Below are positions 5,667 through 13,579 of a stretch of DNA of 23,277 nt, one piece after another. The notes under the pieces are model-generated. The model was not told where the DNA came from and ran no database searches. It worked only from the letters and a program-made list of their open reading frames with translations. The stretch's first letter is position 1. Each line of letters begins with the position of its first letter. The position numbers and the translations under genes were made by a program. Source of the DNA: a virus; the IMG/VR virus record IMGVR_UViG_3300047550_001665, positions 1 to 23,277 of that record; one strand, written 5' to 3'.

Positions 5667-6029
5667 ATGGCAACTTTTACCAAGAAGATTCTCAGCGGTT
5701 CAACAGATGGTCGCGCCATCAAGGTTGCCGCTACGGCAACCGCAGGCACAACGATTCACACTGGCAGCACTACTGCTACTACGTTGGATGAAGTGTGGCT
5801 GTACGCAATCAACACAGATACGACTGCCCGCAAGTTGACGATTGAGTGGGGTGGCACTAGCAGCCCTGATGATTTGATTGAATTGACGATTGCTGCCGAG
5901 TCTGGTTTGGTTCTTGTAGCCCCTGGACTTCTCATCAAAGGAAATGCGACTGCTCTTGTGGTTCGCGCATTTGCTGCGACTGCGAACGTTATCACGATTC
6001 ACGGATACGTAAACCAGATTACGGTCTGA
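5667..6029 (+). CDS. small beta-rich virion protein (120 aa)
   Basis: The start ATG at 5667 has AGGAG seven bases upstream; a longer open frame to 5544 is ignored because it overlaps the fibre gene. The sequence (MATFTKKILSGSTDGRAIKV, then TIHTGSTTATTLDEVWLYAI, LTIEWGGTSSPDDLIELTIA) is beta-sandwich-like with many Thr and hydrophobic alternations. Similar proteins occur beside fibre genes, and I recall them as virion decoration or head-fibre components, but I cannot name a family. There are no Cys residues and no membrane span. Confidence 0.75.
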   Translation: MATFTKKILSGSTDGRAIKVAATATAGTTIHTGSTTATTLDEVWLYAINTDTTARKLTIEWGGTSSPDDLIELTIAAESGLVLVAPGLLIKGNATALVVRAFAATANVITIHGYVNQITV

Positions 6030-6041
6030 GGAGTCCGCATA

Positions 6042-6926
6042 ATGCGGTTTGACCAGCGAGAGCGCCCTAGTACGATTGTCGGTCAATGGTTCGGCAACGG
6101 CTGGCGTGCACCTCAGTACCCAATCAATGTGGATTTTTTGGTTATTGCTGGCGGTGGTGGTGGCGGTAATGGAACTAATACTTTTAATGGTGGCGGTGGT
6201 GGCGCAGGTGGTTATCGCAATTCTGTAAGTGGCGAAACATCAGGGCGTGGTTCATCCGCTGAAAGTCAAATTACGGTTACGCTTGGCTCTTACACCGTCA
6301 CAGTTGGTGGCGGTGGTGGTAGCAATGCACAAGGAAGTGACAGTTCGTTTTCCACAATAACCAGCACTGGTGGAGGTCGTGGTAAGGGAACCAGCACCGC
6401 TGCAGATGGTGGTTCTGGTGGTGGTGGTCATAATACTTCTGGTGCTGGTGGTGCTGGAACTTCGGCACAAGGTTATGATGGCGGAGCATACACAGGAAAT
6501 TCTGGTGTAAGCCGTGGCGGCGGCGGCGGTGGTGCTGGTGGTACAGGTAAAAATTCCTATCCAGAAGATGCGTCTGGCGGCGTAGGTCTTGCATCATCCA
6601 TAACAGGTAGTTCTGTTACCCGTGCTGGTGGCGGTGGTGGAGGCGCTACAGGTGGGGCTGGAACTGGAACCAATGGCGGTGGCAATGGTGGTTCTAGTGC
6701 GAATGGTAGTAATGCGACAGCAAACACAGGAAGTGGCGGCGGAGGTGCTGGTGCAACAGGTGGTAGCACATCTGGTGGCAATGGTGGCAAAGGTCTAGTC
6801 ATCATCCGTTATCTCACAGCAGATGCTTCAGCGCAATCGTTTTCCATCACTGGTGGAACTATCACCACATCGGGTTCGTACACGATTCACACATTCAACG
6901 ACACGGGTAGTTTGGTGGTCGCATGA
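6042..6926 (+). CDS. glycine-rich tail/receptor-binding protein 1 (294 aa)
   Basis: A short N-terminal anchor (RPSTIVGQWFGNGWRAP) is followed by VDFLVIAGGGGGG, then about 200 residues of Gly-rich sequence with SGETSG, YTVTVGGGGG and SSITGSSVTRAGGGGGGA. The protein closes with KGLVIIRYLTAD and TTSGSYTIHTFNDTGS. This is the Glycine_rich-domain layout, thought to fold as packed polyproline-II helices as in the S16-type phage adhesins. Surface loops between Gly runs usually set host specificity. It is paralogous to the next gene, with matching ends and a variable middle. It overlaps the next gene by ATGA. Confidence 0.85.
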   Translation: MRFDQRERPSTIVGQWFGNGWRAPQYPINVDFLVIAGGGGGGNGTNTFNGGGGGAGGYRNSVSGETSGRGSSAESQITVTLGSYTVTVGGGGGSNAQGSDSSFSTITSTGGGRGKGTSTAADGGSGGGGHNTSGAGGAGTSAQGYDGGAYTGNSGVSRGGGGGGAGGTGKNSYPEDASGGVGLASSITGSSVTRAGGGGGGATGGAGTGTNGGGNGGSSANGSNATANTGSGGGGAGATGGSTSGGNGGKGLVIIRYLTADASAQSFSITGGTITTSGSYTIHTFNDTGSLVVA

Positions 6927-7873
6927 GCCGCGGTGGAAAGCGCACACGCCCTTCAACAATCGTCGGTCAGTGGATTGGCAACGGTTGGACGGCACCCATC
7001 TATGTGCCAAGTTCAGTTGAATATCTAGTCATCGCTGGTGGTGGCGGTGGCGGTGGTGGATACCGAGATGCAGATAGAGATGCTGCTGGTGGTGGTGGTG
7101 CTGGTGGCTACAGAACTTCTGTTTCTGGTGCAACATCAGGTGCCAACTCTTCTGCTGAATCAACATGGGCACCTTCTAGTGGTGTTACTTACACGATTAC
7201 TGTTGGTGCTGGCGGTGCTGGCGGAATATCATCAACCACAAACGGGCAAACCCAAGGGACAAACGGTTCTACTTCCAGTATTGCTGGAACAGGACTTACA
7301 ACCATCAGCACGAGTGGTGGCGGTGGTGGCGGCAGAACATTCTCTGGAGGTAGCGCTGGTGGTTCTGGAGGCGGCGGTGGTGGCTGGAACGCTGGCGGTG
7401 CTGCCGCTGGTGGTGCTGGAACAGCAAATGAAGGTCGCAACGGCGGTAGCGGCGGTCACATTTATGGGTCTGGTGGCGGTGGCGGCGCGAGTGGGCTGGG
7501 CGGAAGTTCAGCAGGAACAAACAACAGTGGTAGTGGTGGCGCAGGATTGAGCAACAGCATTACGGGTAGCGCAGTGACTCGTGGTGGTGGCGGTGGTGGT
7601 GGTGGCAACGCAGGGTCAGGAACCGTCGGGGCAGGTGGCTCTGGTGGCGGTGGCGCTGGGAACGGTGGCACTGGTAGTGCCAATACTGGCGGTGGTGGTG
7701 GCGGTGCTTGGGCTGCTAGCGGTAATGCTGGTGCGGGCGGAAAAGGTGTTGTCATTTTGCGTTACGCAGATACTTCACCAGCGGCATCAACTTTGACTGG
7801 TGGAACACTAACCACTTCTGGTGGATACCACATTTACACTTTCAACGACACAGGAACAATAGGCTGGTCATAA
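6923..7873 (+). CDS. glycine-rich tail/receptor-binding protein 2 (316 aa)
   Basis: The N-terminus (RTRPSTIVGQWIGNGWTAP) and C-terminus (GGTLTTSGGYHIYTFNDTGT) match protein 1 almost residue for residue, as do VEYLVIAGGGGGG and NSITGSAVTRGGGGGG. The central Gly-rich part differs in length and loops (YRDADRDAAGGGG, GRNGGSGGHIYGSGGG). It is probably a second adhesin or an alternative partner in a mixed fibre tip. The GGN codon runs are near-repetitive at DNA level, which would help recombination between the two genes. Its start overlaps the stop of gene 1. Confidence 0.85.
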   Translation: MSRGGKRTRPSTIVGQWIGNGWTAPIYVPSSVEYLVIAGGGGGGGGYRDADRDAAGGGGAGGYRTSVSGATSGANSSAESTWAPSSGVTYTITVGAGGAGGISSTTNGQTQGTNGSTSSIAGTGLTTISTSGGGGGGRTFSGGSAGGSGGGGGGWNAGGAAAGGAGTANEGRNGGSGGHIYGSGGGGGASGLGGSSAGTNNSGSGGAGLSNSITGSAVTRGGGGGGGGNAGSGTVGAGGSGGGGAGNGGTGSANTGGGGGGAWAASGNAGAGGKGVVILRYADTSPAASTLTGGTLTTSGGYHIYTFNDTGTIGWS

Positions 7874-7882
7874 GGAGAAACT

Positions 7883-8245
7883 ATGGCGTACTTTGCTGAA
7901 CTAGACGACAACAATGTGGTACTGCGTGTCCTCGCGGTTTCCAACAATGATTGCCCCGACCCTGCACCAGACAACGAACAGCAAGGAATCAACTTCCTTG
8001 CATCTATTGGTCTTGGCTCTAACTGGAAGCAAACCTCATACAACGCAAACTTCCGCAAGAACTATGCGGGCATCGGCTACACGTACGATGTGGCACGTGA
8101 CGCTTTTACTCCGCCGCAACCGTTTGCGTCGTGGGTGTTGAACGAAACCACATGTCAGTGGGAAGCGCCTGTGGCATATCCGACAGATGGAAAACAATAC
8201 TCGTGGGATGAGAATACGGTTTCGTGGGTTGAGGTGACGGAATGA
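7883..8245 (+). CDS. conserved tail-associated protein (120 aa)
   Basis: AAGGAG precedes the ATG. The product reads MAYFAELDDNNVVLRVLAVS, then NWKQTSYNANFRKNYAGIGY, TYDVARDAFTPPQPFASWVL and ends with a W-containing YSWDENTVSWVEVTE. This is a strongly conserved phage family that I recall from marine phages and that is often placed beside tail fibres. It is sometimes labelled structural or fibre-assembly, with no proven function. It links the glycine-rich adhesins to the lysis genes and overlaps the holin-like gene by ATGA. Confidence 0.85.
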   Translation: MAYFAELDDNNVVLRVLAVSNNDCPDPAPDNEQQGINFLASIGLGSNWKQTSYNANFRKNYAGIGYTYDVARDAFTPPQPFASWVLNETTCQWEAPVAYPTDGKQYSWDENTVSWVEVTE

Positions 8246-8442
8246 AACTGAATAAGAAACAGCAAGCCGCATTACAGTCGTACGCTCGCAGCGTGTTGGC
8301 TGCCGTGGCAGCCGTTGTTGCCACTGGTAATTGGAACGCTGAGGACATCTTCAAGGCTGCTGTGGTTGCTGTGTTGCCTCCTGTTTTGCGTTGGGTTAAC
8401 CCGAACGATAAGGCGTTTGGCAGAACCAAGAAATCCCGATAG
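8242..8442 (+). CDS. holin-like small membrane protein (66 aa)
   Basis: The product starts with a Lys-rich stretch (MKLNKKQQAALQSYARS), has a hydrophobic segment VLAAVAAVVATGNW at about 18-31 and another FKAAVVAVLPPVLRWV at about 37-52. It ends in basic NPNDKAFGRTKKSR. Two short spans with a charged tail, the small size and the position directly before a secreted lysozyme fit a holin. Proteins ending in RxxNPNDxAFGR are widespread in phages. GAGGTGACGG lies before the ATG, which overlaps the upstream stop. Confidence 0.68.
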   Translation: MKLNKKQQAALQSYARSVLAAVAAVVATGNWNAEDIFKAAVVAVLPPVLRWVNPNDKAFGRTKKSR

Positions 8443-8448
8443 TATTAT

Positions 8449-8470
8449 TCACACGCATCAGCGTGTGATT
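8449..8470 (+). terminator. hairpin between holin-like and lysozyme genes
   Basis: Perfect 8-bp arms TCACACGC and GCGTGTGA flank an ATCA loop, with only TT after it. It sits seven bases after the holin stop and just before the GGAGG of the lysozyme gene. With so short a U-run it may be an attenuator or RNA-processing site. Confidence 0.45.
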
Positions 8471-8483
8471 GACTGGAGGAATA

Positions 8484-8882
8484 ATGAAACTGCTGTTGGC
8501 TGCTATATTGGCAGTTGTCCCCGCTCAACCTGATTGGCGACGGTCACAACACTGCCCAGAGTACGCGATGGCAGTCGCGTACGTAGGTTTTGGTCCCACC
8601 ACACACAATACGGCATTGCGGGTAATGCACAAAGAATCTCGCTGTATTTATACGGTGTTCAATCCGAATGACCCGAATGGTGGCAGTATTGGGTTGATGC
8701 AGATTAATATGTTTTGGTGCAAACCATCTCGCTACTTTAAGGATGGTTGGTTGCAGTCTCAGAATATTGTTGATGATTGTGATGATTTGTATGTTCCGTT
8801 GACGAATCTGAAAGCCGCTAAGGCTATTTATGATTACAGTGTTGAAAGAAATGGTAACGGCTGGCAGCCGTGGGGTTTATGA
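8484..8882 (+). CDS. secreted SLT-type lysozyme (endolysin or virion lysin)
   Basis: The start at 8484 follows GGAGGAATA. Residues 1-18 (MKLLLAAILAVVPAQP) form a short signal or anchor peptide. The domain has the lysozyme-like SLT pattern: HKESRC with the candidate catalytic Glu at about residue 54, then NPNDPNGGSIGLMQINMFWC, where SIGLMQIN is the family hallmark. The closing part contains AAKAIYDYSVERNGNGWQPW. It would cleave peptidoglycan glycan strands. Next to a holin-like gene it is the likely lysis enzyme; the signal peptide suggests export independent of large holin holes. It overlaps the large terminase gene by ATGA. Confidence 0.85.
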   Translation: MKLLLAAILAVVPAQPDWRRSQHCPEYAMAVAYVGFGPTTHNTALRVMHKESRCIYTVFNPNDPNGGSIGLMQINMFWCKPSRYFKDGWLQSQNIVDDCDDLYVPLTNLKAAKAIYDYSVERNGNGWQPWGL

Positions 8883-10477
8883 ACATTCAAGAATTGTTGC
8901 ATGAAAAAGAATGGCGTAAATGTTGTGGCGGGGACAATGCGACGCTTGAGCAGCAAATTGAGGCGTTCCGATATTTTTGTGAAAACTATTGGCATGTTAA
9001 ACATCCGTCACGTGGACGTATCAAGTTTGTGTTGCGTGAAGCGCAAATTCAGACGGTACGCACATGGATGAGTGACCGCTACACGGTTGTCTTGAAGGCT
9101 CGCCAGATTGGTTTTTCTACGTTGGCTGCCGCGTACGCGTTTTGGATGGTGTTCTTTAGTGCTGACCGATTCATAATCATGTTGTCGCGCACGGAACGTG
9201 AGGCTGCGAAGTTGCTGGCGAAATCAAAGTATGGTTATCGGTTTATGCCGTTTTGGATGAAGGACCGTGGACCGAAGCAAACAACTGACCATCAACTTAA
9301 GATGGTGTTTGATAATGAGTCGGCTATTGAGTCGTTGCCGTCAGGTAGCGACCCTGCGCGTGGTGAGTCGGTGTATGCGGTGTTTGTGGATGAATGGGCG
9401 TTTCTACCGAATCCCGAGGAAGCGTGGGCGTCTATTGAGCCGATTGCTGACGTGGGTGGGCGTGTGCATGGTTTGTCCACTGCTAATGGGTCAGGTAACT
9501 TTTTTCATCAGTTGTGGGTTGGTTCCCAAACGGGAACCAACAAATTCACAGGTATTTTTTATCCTTGGTCAGCGGACGGTGAACGTGGCGAGGACTGGTA
9601 CGAGGACAAGGCGCACAATATGCAGCCGTGGCAGTTGCATCAGGAGTATCCGCGTTTTCCAGAGGAAGCGTTTATTAAGTCGGGTAATCCTGTGTTTGAT
9701 ATTGATTTGTTGGATGGGATGACAGTTGCGGAACCTGACCGCGGGTATTTGCATGTGTATGCGAATAATGTTGCGGAATTTCATCCGACGGAAGAAGGCG
9801 AGTTGTCAATATGGGAGTTTCCCGATAAGGAATGTGTTTATACGATTGGTGCTGACGTTGCTGAAGGTTTGTCGTATGGCGACTACAGTTCGTGTCACAT
9901 AATCAACGCCTCTAAGGGTTTTGTGGCGGCGCATTGGCATGGTCATATTGAACCTGATTTGTTTGGGGAGTTGATGGCGCAGTTGGGTTGGTGGTACAAC
10001 GGTGCGCTGGTTGGTATTGAGAATAACAACCACGGTTTGACCGCCCTAAAGGCGGCGCAGAAGTTGGGTTATAAGAATTTGTATCGTCAACGCCGTTTGG
10101 GTCATGTTCGTCCCGAGGCTACGGACATGTTGGGTTGGCGTACCACTGTCAGCACTAAGCCGTTGATGATTGACGAGTTGTCCGCTGCTCTCAGGACGAA
10201 TGAACTTGAGGTGTATTGTGCGCAGACGATTGCCGAGTTGCGGACATTCGTTCGCAAGGCGAACGGCAAGATGGCTGGTAGTCCGCATGACGACCGAACC
10301 ATCAGTTTGGCTATTGCGAACCAGATGTTGAAGTATGTGTGGATGCCCGAGTATCGGGGGGATGCTGCCGTTCCGAAGAACAGTTTGATGTGGTGGGAGC
10401 AGCATATTTATCGTGAATATCCAGTGGGAAAGGTGCCGATTGGGGCGCATAACATCCGTTCGCGTACTGGAATGTGA
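8879..10477 (+). CDS. terL: terminase large subunit
   Basis: This 532-aa protein is the DNA-packaging motor and headful or site-specific nuclease. A Walker A variant KARQIGFST lies at about 73-81, Walker B with the catalytic carboxylate in VFVDEW at about 168-173, and the coupling motif STANG at about 200-204. The C-terminal RNase H-like nuclease has acidic residues in GADVAEG (D about 326), GIENNN (E about 381) and HDDRT (D about 471-472). All parts are present, so the enzyme looks intact. Start ATG 8879 overlaps the lysozyme stop as ATGA. The small terminase gene lies 4.2 kb upstream rather than adjacent. Confidence 0.96.
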   Translation: MNIQELLHEKEWRKCCGGDNATLEQQIEAFRYFCENYWHVKHPSRGRIKFVLREAQIQTVRTWMSDRYTVVLKARQIGFSTLAAAYAFWMVFFSADRFIIMLSRTEREAAKLLAKSKYGYRFMPFWMKDRGPKQTTDHQLKMVFDNESAIESLPSGSDPARGESVYAVFVDEWAFLPNPEEAWASIEPIADVGGRVHGLSTANGSGNFFHQLWVGSQTGTNKFTGIFYPWSADGERGEDWYEDKAHNMQPWQLHQEYPRFPEEAFIKSGNPVFDIDLLDGMTVAEPDRGYLHVYANNVAEFHPTEEGELSIWEFPDKECVYTIGADVAEGLSYGDYSSCHIINASKGFVAAHWHGHIEPDLFGELMAQLGWWYNGALVGIENNNHGLTALKAAQKLGYKNLYRQRRLGHVRPEATDMLGWRTTVSTKPLMIDELSAALRTNELEVYCAQTIAELRTFVRKANGKMAGSPHDDRTISLAIANQMLKYVWMPEYRGDAAVPKNSLMWWEQHIYREYPVGKVPIGAHNIRSRTGM

Positions 10478-10505
10478 CTTTTGGGAACAACTAGGGCATA
10501 AATGT

Positions 10506-10730
10506 ATGATGATTGTCTGTAAACCGTGCGGAAAGCAATTCCAGTCCGATGAGATGCCCCGCAGGGGCGCTGTTTGCTTTGGTTGCCACGTCAAAACCGT
10601 CCGCCTAGGGTTCACCCAAGGCAGGGACGAGTTTCACGGTCCGACCATCAAGGAACGTCAAGAGAAAATTGTCAGCGACGCGAAGATAAATGGTTACAAT
10701 GCCGAGCCTGTCGGGACACGTTGGGTTTGA
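10506..10730 (+). CDS. small zinc-finger protein (74 aa)
   Basis: The frame gives MMIVCKPCGKQFQSDEMPRR, then GAVCFGCHVKTVRLGFTQGR, with CxxC pairs at about residues 5-8 and 24-27, a four-Cys zinc knuckle. The C-terminal half (TIKERQEKIVSDAKINGYNA) is helical and charged. It lies between large terminase and portal, where I recall small zinc-finger proteins of this kind. A terminase or nuclease accessory role is possible but unproven. The GGGAACAA element at 10483-10490 lies just upstream, and no good Shine-Dalgarno is seen. Start ATG 10506 or 10509. Confidence 0.77.
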   Translation: MMIVCKPCGKQFQSDEMPRRGAVCFGCHVKTVRLGFTQGRDEFHGPTIKERQEKIVSDAKINGYNAEPVGTRWV

Positions 10731-10733
10731 TGT

Positions 10734-10931
10734 ATGGACCCCATGTGGATTCCTGTTATCGTTGCGGTAATCTCAGGTCCGCTCGTGGTCGTAATTCAGA
10801 AGTTGCGCCGAGAGAATACCGCGCAACATGCGGAAGGTCGTGCATTGCTGGAAAGGGTCGCGGACAAGGTGGATGGGGTCGCGACTAAGTTGGATGAACA
10901 TATCGGATGGCACAAAGGGCGTGGTAAGTAA
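10734..10931 (+). CDS. small membrane-anchored coiled-coil protein (65 aa)
   Basis: An N-terminal hydrophobic span (MDPMWIPVIVAVISGPLVVV) is followed by a charged helix (RRENTAQHAEGRALLERVAD, then KVDGVATKLDEHIGWHKGRG). This layout, one span followed by an amphipathic coiled coil ending in HIxWH, is one I recall from phage proteins sometimes labelled holin-like or spanin-like. It could be a second lysis component or a minor virion protein. It starts four bases after the zinc-finger gene and ends in a TAATG overlap with the portal gene. Confidence 0.72.
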   Translation: MDPMWIPVIVAVISGPLVVVIQKLRRENTAQHAEGRALLERVADKVDGVATKLDEHIGWHKGRGK

Positions 10932-12679
10932 TGGCTAGGAAACCGTTGGCGGACCAGTTGGCTGCCTACAAGAAGCAGTTGTCCGCGTCCAAGCAGTGGC
11001 GCAAGAACGAGCAGTTTGACCAAATTTGGAAGCGTCTCCGCGACCTGTATCGCGGGCGCCATTATGACCACTATAGTGACGATGACCGCATGCTGGTTAA
11101 CGTCGCGTTCGCGACGATTAACGTGTTGGCTCCTGCGACGACGGTGAACTATCCGAAGATTACGGTGACGGCGACGAAACCTGAGAACGCGCCGCAGGCG
11201 ATTATCTCGGAGGCTGTGGTGAATTATTGGTGGCGTCACCGACGCATCCACCCCGAGATTCGCAAAGCAACCAAAGACATGCTGATTTTCGGGCATGGTT
11301 GGGTAAAGGTCGGCTACAGGTTCGTTGAGGAAGAAGTCGTCACCGAGTCCGATAATGCTGCTGACCCGATTGAGGGCGGCGAAAGTACGCCGAATACCAT
11401 CATTCTTGAGGACAGTCCGTTTGCGGAGCGCGTGTCTCCGTTTGACGTGTTCGTTGACCCAGATGCAACCAGTGACAAGGACATGCGTTGGATTGCTCAA
11501 CGTATCCGTAAACCGATTTCGGAAGTGAAAGCCGACAAACGTTACGTGAAAGCGGCTCGTGAAGCGGTCGGTGTGATGGCGGTCAGCCGCTACAGCGATG
11601 ACCCGAGCCAACGCAAAATCCAAGACAAGAACGTTGGTTACGCGGAAATCTGGGAGTTCTATGATGTGGCGAAACGCACGATGTGCGTGTTCGCCGAAGG
11701 CAGCGACCAGTTTCTGGTCAAGCCGATTAAGATGCCGTACGCGTTCGGACAGCCGTTCGTCATGTTGCGCAACTATGATGTGCCAGACAATTTTTATCCG
11801 ATGGGCGACCTAGAGAGTATTGAGCCGCTGCAACGCGAATTGAACGAGACGCGCACCCAGATGATGAACCATCGCAAACGGTTTGCTCGTAAATATCTGT
11901 ACAAGGAGTCGGCGTTTGACCAGTTGGGTCGCGGCGCTTTGGAGTCCGACGAGGACAACGTGATGGTGCCAGTCATTTCGGATGAGCCGCTCAGCAACGT
12001 GATTACGCCGATGCCTGCTGTAATCAACCCTGCGGACTTCTATAATCAGTCCAATATGATTGTGTCGGATATTGACCGCGTGTCTGGCGTGTCCGAGTTT
12101 CAGCGTGGTGCGGTGTCCGAGATTCGTCGTACCGCCACCGAAATGGCGCTTATTCAGGATGCGTCAAATGCCCGTACCGCCGACAAGTTGGCTATCGTGG
12201 AGTTGGCTATCGGTGAGGTTGGTCGCCGTCTGTTGATTATGGCTCAGCAGTTTATGACGGGCGAGCAGGTGGCTCGCATCACCGCCAAGAACGGCGAGTC
12301 GGTGTGGGTCAAGTTTGACCGCGACTACCTGCAGGGCGAGTTTGACTTTGAGGTAGTTGGTGGTTCCACTCAGCCAGTGAACGAGTCGTTCCGACGCCAG
12401 CAGGCACTTCAGATTGTGGATGCGATGGCGCCGTTTGCGTCGGCTGGTGTCGTGGACATGCAGAAACTGGCTGCCTACGTGCTGCAGTCTGGTTTTGGTG
12501 TCAAGAACCCCGAGCAGTTCATTATGTCCCCGCCACCCCCACCCGAGGAGGCGGCGCCCCCGATGGGGGCGTTGCCGTCCGCTGGCGCACCGTTACCGCC
12601 AGACATGCCGATTGGTGGTGAAATGGAAGAACCAGTCGTTCTTCCTCAGGGTCCGCTGCCTCAACCTCCGATGCTGTAA
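10931..12679 (+). CDS. portal protein
   Basis: At 582 aa the size fits a portal of the P22/T7-like class, the dodecameric gate at one capsid vertex. Supporting segments are DRMLVNVAFATINVLAP near residue 55, KATKDMLIFGHGWVKVGYRF near 113, SPFDVFVDPDATSDKDMRWI near 169, and YPMGDLESIEPLQRELNETR near 291, a typical portal phrase. VSGVSEFQRG lies near 382. The C-terminal 45 residues are Pro-rich (PPPPPEEAAPP) and probably disordered. Its position after large terminase and before scaffold and capsid is the standard head-gene order. Start overlaps the previous stop as TAATG. Confidence 0.93.
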   Translation: MARKPLADQLAAYKKQLSASKQWRKNEQFDQIWKRLRDLYRGRHYDHYSDDDRMLVNVAFATINVLAPATTVNYPKITVTATKPENAPQAIISEAVVNYWWRHRRIHPEIRKATKDMLIFGHGWVKVGYRFVEEEVVTESDNAADPIEGGESTPNTIILEDSPFAERVSPFDVFVDPDATSDKDMRWIAQRIRKPISEVKADKRYVKAAREAVGVMAVSRYSDDPSQRKIQDKNVGYAEIWEFYDVAKRTMCVFAEGSDQFLVKPIKMPYAFGQPFVMLRNYDVPDNFYPMGDLESIEPLQRELNETRTQMMNHRKRFARKYLYKESAFDQLGRGALESDEDNVMVPVISDEPLSNVITPMPAVINPADFYNQSNMIVSDIDRVSGVSEFQRGAVSEIRRTATEMALIQDASNARTADKLAIVELAIGEVGRRLLIMAQQFMTGEQVARITAKNGESVWVKFDRDYLQGEFDFEVVGGSTQPVNESFRRQQALQIVDAMAPFASAGVVDMQKLAAYVLQSGFGVKNPEQFIMSPPPPPEEAAPPMGALPSAGAPLPPDMPIGGEMEEPVVLPQGPLPQPPML

Positions 12680-12684
12680 CCCTT

Positions 12685-12724
12685 CTAGGGAACAACATTC
12701 CCCTAGGGTAGAGCAACCCCCTAG
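12685..12724 (+). repeat. tandem CTAGGG stem-loops before scaffold gene
   Basis: CTAGGGAA pairs with TTCCC(C)TAG around loop CAACA (12685-12706, one bulged C). Sharing the CTAG, a second CTAGGGT pairs with ACCC(CC)TAG (12703-12724). The two could form alternative, mutually exclusive folds. GGGAACA is at 12688-12694. The GGAG of the scaffold gene follows at 12731-12734. Confidence 0.6.
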
Positions 12725-12744
12725 GACTCTGGAGAATAAACAAC

Positions 12745-13539
12745 ATGAGCGAGGAAATCGCAACACCGTCAGCAGTGGACACCAATACTGGTGCAACCGA
12801 AACCGCGAGTACGGAGATATCAGAAACGACAGTAAACTATTTGCCTGTTGACGACTACAAAGATTATGTAGTGCCAGTCAAGGTGGATGGGGAGGAACTG
12901 AAAGTTCCGCTTGCTGAAGCAATTTCTGGTTATCAGCGTCAAGCAGACTATACGCGCAAGACGCAGGAGTTGTCACAACAGCGTGAGCAGATGCAATTTG
13001 CTGCCGCCATCCAACAGGCGTTGGAACGTGACCCTGCTGCAACCATTGACCTACTTTCTAGGCATTATGGTATCTCGCGTGCGCAGGCTGCGGAGATGGC
13101 GGCTGAGGTTGAGGATACCGAGTCTCTTGACCCAGCAGAACGCAAGATGCGTGAACTGGAATCCAAAGTTGCACAGTTTGAGGAATACCAGTCCCAGCAG
13201 CAGTGGGAGCGAGAAATCGCGAAACTGCAATCCAAGTATTCTGATTTCAATGTTAGCGAAGTAGTTGGTACGGCTATCCGTACGAACTCAACCGACCTTG
13301 AAGGTATCTACAAGCAAATGGCGTACGATAAATTCGTGTCCAAGCAGCGTTTGGAGCAAGAAGCAGCGGCTCGTAAACAGGCTGAAGAACAGTCTGTTAT
13401 TGAGGCGAAGCGTCAAGCGGCTGTGGTGGCTGGCGGGAGCAATCCTGCGGCTTCCACGACGAACGAGACGATGGAACCGATTACGAACATCCGTGACGCT
13501 TGGGGTGCTGCCAAGAGACAACTTGGCTTCAATCAGTAA
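12745..13539 (+). CDS. scaffolding protein
   Basis: The 264-aa product has an acidic Thr/Glu-rich N-terminus, a conserved VKVDGEELKVPLAEAISGYQ region near 47-66 followed by RQADYTRKTQELSQQREQMQ, long charged helices through residue 235, and a basic C-terminus. Scaffold proteins assemble the procapsid and usually bind the coat through a short basic C-terminal helix. The DGEExxVPLxExxxGYxRQADYTRKTQEL motif is one I recall as typical of phage scaffolds. It has no Cys and very high helix content. It lies between portal and major capsid genes. GGAG precedes the ATG by about ten bases. Confidence 0.88.
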   Translation: MSEEIATPSAVDTNTGATETASTEISETTVNYLPVDDYKDYVVPVKVDGEELKVPLAEAISGYQRQADYTRKTQELSQQREQMQFAAAIQQALERDPAATIDLLSRHYGISRAQAAEMAAEVEDTESLDPAERKMRELESKVAQFEEYQSQQQWEREIAKLQSKYSDFNVSEVVGTAIRTNSTDLEGIYKQMAYDKFVSKQRLEQEAAARKQAEEQSVIEAKRQAAVVAGGSNPAASTTNETMEPITNIRDAWGAAKRQLGFNQ

Positions 13540-13556
13540 TTTCATTATCCCAACTA

Positions 13557-13574
13557 GTTACTTTAAGGAGTAAC
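13557..13574 (+). promoter_or_regulatory. hairpin holding the capsid Shine-Dalgarno
   Basis: Arms GTTAC and GTAAC flank an 8-base loop TTTAAGGA. The AAGGAG ribosome-binding site (13565-13570) is displayed in the loop with its last G in the stem, nine bases before the major capsid start. A loop-exposed site could raise or stabilise translation of the most abundant virion protein. Confidence 0.45.
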
Positions 13575-13579
13575 CACTA

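Noticed and set aside
6252-7755. Pro-, Ser- or His-rich minus-strand frames opposite the glycine-rich genes
   Set aside because: GGN repeats read backwards give Pro, Thr or His runs. These are artefacts of low complexity.
6042-7873. CRISPR-like or tandem DNA repeat array
   Set aside because: The repeats are short GGN codon runs of irregular spacing inside open frames, without constant repeat and spacer units.
8449-8470. strong factor-independent terminator after the holin-like gene
   Set aside because: The stem is good, but only two U residues follow and the lysozyme gene needs read-through, so it is listed as a weak element only.
10796-11623. 275-aa minus-strand frame opposite the portal gene
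   Set aside because: It is antisense to a well-supported portal gene and rich in Arg/His/Val, as expected for a shadow frame.
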